Assembly (NCBI GenBank): GCA_049801375.1
Contig: JBARKJ010000002.1
Location: forward strand, 10,324-74,323
Length of the DNA: 64,000 nucleotides
Source of the DNA: JBARKJ01 sp049801375
GTDB lineage: Bacteria > Nitrospirota > JACRHJ01
Direction of reading: 5' to 3'
Shown here: one piece after another, positions 59,614 through 64,000 of the stretch
Position numbering within the stretch: position 1 is the stretch's first letter
Layout: each line of letters begins with the position of its first letter
The notes under the pieces: model-generated
What the model was told of the DNA's origin: nothing
The model's input: only the letters and a program-made list of their open reading frames with translations
The model's database searches: none
Position numbers and translations under genes: made by a program

Positions 59614-60790
59614 TGTAAAATTCCCCCTTGATAATTAATCCCTTCTCCCGAAGAGCTAAAAAGTCACTCCAGTCTTTGGTGGACACATTATGCCCTGTTT
59701 GAGAACATACCCGGAACGCCTTCATCCCAAGAGAGTTACCTCGGAAATCGATATACTCCTCGCGCTTTTTCTCAACCGAAGGCCCCCCGGGTGATGACTG
59801 TGTCCGGCATACTGATGGTGGAGCTGTACCAACGTCGAGCCGCACATCGGTGTAAGCGAATTCCCCTTCGTTCTTGTCCTGACCGCGAATGATGCCCATG
59901 AGGTACTTTTCGTTCTTCCCTTTTTGTGCGTAACCGCCGCGGATGTATTTACGTATCCCCTGCCCGATCTGCCAGAGTTGATATTTTTCCAGATTCGAGA
60001 GAAATTCCTCTACGATACCCTCGGAGATTGAGTGGTCCTTGCGGGTGAGTGCAATTTGTCCTATTGCCTTTTCGATAAGATCCCTGTACTTGAGCGGGTA
60101 GTTCTGTTTGAGTTTTTCTATTTCACCCGCCATGTCGTCCGCGTTGGGTTTTAGACGCTTACCTTTTTTGCGGGAGGCAGGGGCGACAGCCCCGTTGGAG
60201 CTTAGCTCTTCTGTTTTTGAACCTTTTAGATTTAATGAACCATTTATAGATGATCCTTTTACAATGGATGAACCTTTTACTTCATTGTATATAGAGGTCA
60301 CGTCCGACCCGTTTTCATCGGTCACGTCTGACCCGTTTTCACCGGTCAGGTCTGACCCCATTTCATAGGTCAGGTACGGCCCGTCTTCACAGGTCAAGTC
60401 CGACCCCTTTTGGCAGCGCTCTTGCCCCTGAAAAATAGGATGCTTGATAAAGCCGTATATATTATTTAGGCCTTTATATTTTTCTTTTTGAGATGGACGT
60501 TGTATTGAAATAAACCCTGCATTTTCAAGCTCTTTGATATAGCGACGTACCTGTCTTGGTTCTCTGCCGATCTTGATGGCAAGAAATTCTTGAGAGGGAT
60601 AACAATAACCCTTGGCACCTGAAAGCTCCGAAAGCCTCCCCCAGCAGAGCTTTGCCCCGGGGCTAAGGTCTTTATCTTCCTGTAAACAATCAGGAATCAC
60701 AGAACCGTGAAACTTCTTGTGAGGAATAAAACGGTTCATATCATCACGGATATTCACGGTTGAGCCACCATCCTTTTTAACTTCGTGCAT
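59606..60790 (-). CDS. Phage replication initiator (O-like) protein
   Basis: 394 aa. A winged-helix domain spans about 25-115 (LSPGAKLCWGRLSELSGAKG, IGREPRQVRRYIKELENAGF). A linker at about 125-165 is built from five 8-residue repeats (GSDLTxEN-like). A conserved helical region (about 215-300) follows, then a basic C-terminus. AGGAG precedes the ATG. This matches the initiator of phage-type replication modules whose origin lies inside the gene. Confidence 0.8.
   Translation of the reverse strand: MHEVKKDGGSTVNIRDDMNRFIPHKKFHGSVIPDCLQEDKDLSPGAKLCWGRLSELSGAKGYCYPSQEFLAIKIGREPRQVRRYIKELENAGFISIQRPSQKEKYKGLNNIYGFIKHPIFQGQERCQKGSDLTCEDGPYLTYEMGSDLTGENGSDVTDENGSDVTSIYNEVKGSSIVKGSSINGSLNLKGSKTEELSSNGAVAPASRKKGKRLKPNADDMAGEIEKLKQNYPLKYRDLIEKAIGQIALTRKDHSISEGIVEEFLSNLEKYQLWQIGQGIRKYIRGGYAQKGKNEKYLMGIIRGQDKNEGEFAYTDVRLDVGTAPPSVCRTQSSPGGPSVEKKREEYIDFRGNSLGMKAFRVCSQTGHNVSTKDWSDFLALREKGLIIKGEFYNG
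60295..60414. repeat. Five tandem 24-bp iterons inside the O-like gene (candidate origin)
   Basis: Five consecutive 24-bp units, each with GGTCA followed by GACCC or GGCCC and TTTTCA-like sequence (60295, 60319, 60343, 60367, 60391 starts). They encode 8-residue protein repeats. In lambda the origin is formed by iterons within gene O, so this is a likely replication origin for the element. Confidence 0.75.
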
Positions 60791-60914
60791 TTTTAACTCC
60801 TAAGATATTTATGCAACACGTGTAAGCCAAGTCTGTGGACGCTGCATCCCTCATTAACATCCCAAAGTCTATTGTAAATAATTCTGACAGTCAAGCTTTT
60901 TATTCAGGAATCTC

Positions 60915-60943
60915 TTGATTTTTTTAAAAAGGCGTGATATAAG
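60915..60943 (+). promoter_or_regulatory. Sigma-70-type promoter of the HsdS-like gene
   Basis: TTGATT (60915-60920), 17 bp, TATAAG (60938-60943), 43 bp before the ATG at 60987. The AT-rich spacer and upstream region fit a strong promoter. Confidence 0.7.
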
Positions 60944-60986
60944 ATGACGTAAGGATTACAATATTCACATGTAAGGAATACTAATA

Positions 60987-62114
60987 ATGCTTTCGCCCGC
61001 GGACATTCTAAAAAAATTCCATCAAGGAATATCATCTCCTGAAGGGCTTATTCAAGGCTTGGATTGCGATATCAATCAATTAAGTGATGGTTATGTGGTA
61101 ATTAAACTAAATGACAGCATGATTTACAGCGACAGGTATGGTCCCTATAGAAAACACTTATTCAGTACTGGCAGAGTTGTTTCGTTATTGCAGGTTGCAG
61201 CCGAAGAAGCTTATCTTCTCCTTGCTCCACAAAAAGAGAGGTATGAGAGCGTAACTTTCATAAGGAGAAGGGTCTCCGAGACTATAGTTGCCCGTATAAA
61301 GGATGGAACAGTTAAACTCGAAACAGATACTTCTACTGTCCCACTCGAGAAATTAACAAGCAAAAATGTCAACTCATATACTATAGATCTCTCAGAAATA
61401 AATCCGGAGCAAAGAATCGATTCCTTGTTCTACGCGGAAAAGAATATGGAGCTCGCAAGGCGGCTTGATTCGCATCCGACCTTGGAGAAGGTAGCAGATA
61501 TACGGTGCGGCTACCATACTAACTTTAAAAGAAGAATTGACTCTAGTATTAGCTCTCAAGCGGCAGAGCTTGCCCAAAGGTTTGCTGGAGGGTCCTTAGT
61601 CGGAAATTACCCCATAGCTTTTGTTGGTGCCGAAAATATATCGTCTTATGGGAGCATCAAAGGGATGCCATATACTTTTGAGGTCAGCCGTAAACCGAAG
61701 ACGCCTCCCGCAGCAAAAGGAGACATAATTATCTGTCTTGTGGGAGCAAGAGAATCAAGAGCACGAGGAAAGGAAGCACGAGAAAACGACACATTAGGTA
61801 AGGCGGCAATAATTGAGACAAATAGGGAATTTTATGTAAATCAGACCTTTGCAATATTAAAACCGATTGGCATTGATCCCTATTTTCTGCTACACACACT
61901 TAGTTCAGATTATTTCATCAGTCAACTTATTAGGCATAGGAAGCCTGTAGGTAAATATCAGTCCATGGTGACGCTCAACGACCTTAAGAAAATGCATGTG
62001 ATATTATATGATTCTCAGAAAAGGATTGAACTTGCAGAAAAGCGAAGGGGCTGGATTGAGCTGATCAAACGCGTGGATACCGAAATGAAAGAGCAACAGA
62101 TACATCTACCATAA
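60987..62114 (+). CDS. Solitary HsdS-like specificity-domain protein
   Basis: 375 aa. The first ~135 residues are of unknown fold. Then a target-recognition-like domain follows: LEKVADIRCGYHTNFKRRID, IAFVGAENISSYGSI, GDIIICLVGARESRARG, and VGKYQSMVTLNDLKKMHVIL, ending in a long helix. This is the layout of one half of a Type I restriction S subunit. No methylase (HsdM) or HsdR gene occurs in the window. It may redirect a host Type I system or serve another DNA-recognition role. Confidence 0.72.
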   Translation: MLSPADILKKFHQGISSPEGLIQGLDCDINQLSDGYVVIKLNDSMIYSDRYGPYRKHLFSTGRVVSLLQVAAEEAYLLLAPQKERYESVTFIRRRVSETIVARIKDGTVKLETDTSTVPLEKLTSKNVNSYTIDLSEINPEQRIDSLFYAEKNMELARRLDSHPTLEKVADIRCGYHTNFKRRIDSSISSQAAELAQRFAGGSLVGNYPIAFVGAENISSYGSIKGMPYTFEVSRKPKTPPAAKGDIIICLVGARESRARGKEARENDTLGKAAIIETNREFYVNQTFAILKPIGIDPYFLLHTLSSDYFISQLIRHRKPVGKYQSMVTLNDLKKMHVILYDSQKRIELAEKRRGWIELIKRVDTEMKEQQIHLP

Positions 62115-62134
62115 AGGGTGTTTTTTTTGAATTA

Positions 62135-62163
62135 TTGACATCCCATAGTATCTGGGATATTTT
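62135..62163 (+). promoter_or_regulatory. Promoter with inverted-repeat operator
   Basis: TTGACA (62135-62140), 17 bp, TATTTT (62158-62163). The inverted repeat ATCCCA (62140-62145) / TGGGAT (62153-62158) fills the spacer and looks like a repressor site. It probably drives the small ORF, excisionase-like and integrase genes. Confidence 0.7.
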
Positions 62164-62332
62164 AAAACAATTCTTGTTGCGCGAGGGAGCAATGGGACCA
62201 TGAACGGCAAAAGCAGTATCAGTGGGCAGCTGTAAAGCCTTCGAAGGATGGTAGGTTTGCCTTCGAAGAGAGAATGACGGCGGGCTGCACTGCTCCGCTT
62301 CTTATTCAGCTTTGTAGTATATAGGACTTATC
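62164..62332. other. Leader of the integrase operon
   Basis: Contains CTTCGAAGG and CCTTCGAAG about 20 bp apart (around 62236-62268), able to fold into a hairpin, and a short ATG frame of 11 codons. It could be an untranslated leader or hold a small RNA; nothing more can be said. Confidence 0.4.
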
Positions 62333-62437
62333 ATGAAAAAACTGATTATCGGCAAAGATGCCAATATTTCCCCATATCGTAGGACGCTCAGTTTCTTCGC
62401 AATAGCCGATCTAATGGTCGAAGACATGGAATATTAG
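62333..62437 (+). CDS. Possible small protein (34 aa)
   Basis: Starts MKKLIIGKDANISPYRRTLS and ends in MEY before TAG. TAGGA lies 6 nt before the ATG, and the stop codon is directly followed by the GTG of the excisionase-like gene, which fits translational coupling. No family was recognised. Confidence 0.4.
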   Translation: MKKLIIGKDANISPYRRTLSFFAIADLMVEDMEY

Positions 62438-62438
62438 C

Positions 62439-62720
62439 GTGGAGCAGTATACTCCTGAACTCATAACGATAGAGGAATTCGCCAAACGCATGAGCGTCTG
62501 TAGGGCTACTGCCTTTGATTGGAAGGCACACGGACGGGTCAAGCCCGGCAGAGACTTCATTCAGATCGGCAGGACTGTAAGATTTCTGTGGGGACCGGAG
62601 CTTCTGAAAAACCTTCAGGACGATTGCCAACTGGCTGCGGAGCAACCATCTGTTGAAAAAAAGAAGCGGCCAGTGAAGCTAAGAAATAAGGGGAAGGCAT
62701 CGATTAATTTGGACTATTGA
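62439..62720 (+). CDS. Excisionase/MerR-type HTH protein
   Basis: 93 aa starting with GTG 62439. ITIEEFAKRMSVCRATAFDW and the following PGRDFIQIGRTVRFLW match the small winged-helix excisionase (HTH_17) fold. The basic tail fits DNA binding. It lies 81 bp before the integrase gene, so it probably controls integrase direction or expression. Confidence 0.82.
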   Translation: MEQYTPELITIEEFAKRMSVCRATAFDWKAHGRVKPGRDFIQIGRTVRFLWGPELLKNLQDDCQLAAEQPSVEKKKRPVKLRNKGKASINLDY

Positions 62721-62801
62721 AAACAGCACCCGTTTGGAGTAACCTTTCTTCATGGACTGAGTCAGATAGAAAGGAGGTGCGACAGGTAGAGAGGAGGCAG
62801 T

Positions 62802-64000
62802 ATGGGAGTCTTGATACCCTTATTAAAGGTTCCTATCGAGATCCGTAGTGGGTCATCAGGTTCAGTAACTCGTAAGAAGGGGTCAAAGAAGCTTTACGTC
62901 AGCTTCTATTACCATGAGGTGCGTATCATGAAGTCCACGGGGCTAAATGACACACCTCAGAATGAAAGGAAGATGAGGGAGTGGCTTGATGAGAAGATGG
63001 AGATGATAGCTAACGGGTCATTCGTTTTTGCTGAGGCGTTTCCCGGTGCTTCGGAGGAGGAAAAAGCCTTCCATGCGGCCAGAGAAGGATGGGAATATCG
63101 ACCTGAACCGCATAATGTACTCTTTGAAAATTATGTCGCAGCGTGGCGAAACAGCATCTTGGCTAATGAGGAGTCGCCTATCAAACGGGACAATTGGAAC
63201 TCGTACATCGACTGTTGGCTCCTCCCCTACTTCGGAAAAAAGACCTTCCACCAGATACATGGGGTGGAAATCAAGAAATTTCTGAAACAGCTCAAATGTC
63301 TCAGAGGGGCGAGGAAGGGAGAGCCTCTTTCCCGCTCACGGGCCACTAACCTCATGATACCTTTACGGGCTATCTGGAGTGACGCATGCGAGGAGAACCA
63401 CTGGGATATTCCAGACCCGTTCCGATTCGTGAGGAAACACTTGCCGGAGGGAGACAAAAAGCAACCCGAGGGATTCAGGTTCGATGACTATACGAAGATC
63501 ACGGAGAATATTGACCCGTTTTATCTACCCCACGTTGATATTATGGTAATGACTGGGATGATCGCATCGGAGCTCGCGGGATTCCGCAAGGGGGATATCG
63601 TAAACGGCGAGATGGAAATAAGAAACTCAATCGTACTGGGCTATGAAAAGGAAAAGTTGAAGACAAAGTACCGTAAGAGGCGTCTGCCGATAACGGAGGC
63701 TATAAAGCAACGTCTCGACATCCTAATGGCCCGCGCCGAGGGAGAGTATCTGTTCACGATGGAGGCTGGGTTAAAATTCGACAACAACTCATTCGGCAAA
63801 TACGTATGGAAGAAGGCCTTCGAGCTTTCGGGCGTGAAGTACCGTTGCCCATATTCACTCCGACATAGCCATGCGGCGTGGGCATTGGCCATTGGTACCC
63901 CCATGGACAAGATGGTTTCCTTGATGGGGCACGGTTCCAGACAGATGATTTACGAGGTTTACGGCAAATACATTCCCGGTATCGAGGCTGACGTTGAGAA
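62802..64000 (+). CDS. Phage-type tyrosine recombinase (C-terminus beyond right edge)
   Basis: About 400 residues to the edge. GAGGAGG precedes ATG 62802. An arm-type N-terminal domain (about 1-80), a core-binding domain (about 100-210) and a catalytic domain are visible. The catalytic domain keeps a Lys-rich LKTKYRKRRLPI, an Arg in YSLRHSHAAW, the His in LMGHGS and the Tyr in IYEVYGKY. The first catalytic Arg is replaced by Ile (TGMIASELAG) and the His of H-x-x-R by Tyr (PYSLRH). This variant may still be active, as some integrase subfamilies look this way. It marks one end of the phage-like element. Confidence 0.88.
   Translation, partial: MGVLIPLLKVPIEIRSGSSGSVTRKKGSKKLYVSFYYHEVRIMKSTGLNDTPQNERKMREWLDEKMEMIANGSFVFAEAFPGASEEEKAFHAAREGWEYRPEPHNVLFENYVAAWRNSILANEESPIKRDNWNSYIDCWLLPYFGKKTFHQIHGVEIKKFLKQLKCLRGARKGEPLSRSRATNLMIPLRAIWSDACEENHWDIPDPFRFVRKHLPEGDKKQPEGFRFDDYTKITENIDPFYLPHVDIMVMTGMIASELAGFRKGDIVNGEMEIRNSIVLGYEKEKLKTKYRKRRLPITEAIKQRLDILMARAEGEYLFTMEAGLKFDNNSFGKYVWKKAFELSGVKYRCPYSLRHSHAAWALAIGTPMDKMVSLMGHGSRQMIYEVYGKYIPGIEADVE

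Noticed and set aside
60295..60414. CRISPR-like array
   Set aside because: The 24-bp units are directly tandem, have no spacers and lie in frame inside a coding sequence.
1..64000. tRNA or rRNA genes as integration sites
   Set aside because: I saw no cloverleaf-like sequence or rRNA motif on reading, but could not run a covariance search, so absence is not proven.

Overview
The window is a mosaic of accessory modules from a bacterial chromosome. Shine-Dalgarno sites (GGAGG type) are strong, base composition changes from module to module, and AT-rich nuclease genes sit beside GC-rich ones. Crp/Fnr, VanZ, FUSC-like and VCBS/Ig-repeat genes together suggest an environmental, probably anaerobic, Gram-negative lineage such as Nitrospirota or Desulfobacterota. 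That placement is inference only. I recognised no rRNA, tRNA, CRISPR array or complete insertion sequence.

Layout. (1) 1-6.7 kb, minus strand: an operon with a decayed HTH leader, an 851-aa protein, a PAPS-reductase/ferredoxin/DUF4007 fusion and a P-loop ATPase cut by the left edge. It looks like a BREX type 4-like or phosphorothioation-like defence system. (2) 7-16.9 kb: an XRE regulator facing a zinc-metalloprotease-like gene and a NERD-ankyrin protein, then a large repeat-rich secreted protein and a VanZ-like protein. (3) 17-20.5 kb: an EVE-like/HNH nuclease and a TPR protein lying between two ~290-bp direct repeats. (4) 20.4-30.5 kb: a probable integrative element with a primase on the minus strand and a plus-strand operon. 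The operon encodes a tandem ubiquitin-like protein, a UBC/E2-like protein with a Cys-rich tail, a JAB/JAMM isopeptidase, an ArdA-like antirestriction protein, an E1/ThiF-like enzyme, a small protein, a tyrosine recombinase and a RuvB-like ATPase. This is the most striking system in the window. (5) 31-38.5 kb: a PNPOx-like protein, a Crp/Fnr regulator, a membrane JAB protein, a GIY-YIG-like protein, a zinc-ribbon membrane protein, a PD-(D/E)XK protein and a GNAT. (6) 38.6-49.5 kb: a nuclease-rich minus-strand cluster (DUF2779, nuclease-like proteins, a DNA glycosylase, a PLD, an MBL/beta-CASP protein and a duplicated small-protein family). It is bracketed by two near-identical copies of an XRE regulator with a Cys-rich tail. 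(7) 49.7-55.6 kb: an HTH-dynamin GTPase fusion, a LexA-like/Y-polymerase SOS cassette, a toxin-antitoxin pair and a FUSC-like protein. (8) 55.9-58.8 kb: an isoaspartyl peptidase-like enzyme, a beta-helix protein and small zinc-finger proteins. (9) 59-64 kb: a phage-like replication module (O-like protein with internal 24-bp iterons and a helicase-loader-like protein), a solitary HsdS-like protein, an excisionase-like protein and an integrase cut by the right edge.

How the parts work together (inference): most genes fit either conflict with mobile DNA or the mobility and replication of such DNA. Three signals recur. Direct repeats bracket gene cassettes. Terminator-like hairpins sit directly in front of start codons, which suggests attenuation. 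JAB-fold proteins occur twice.
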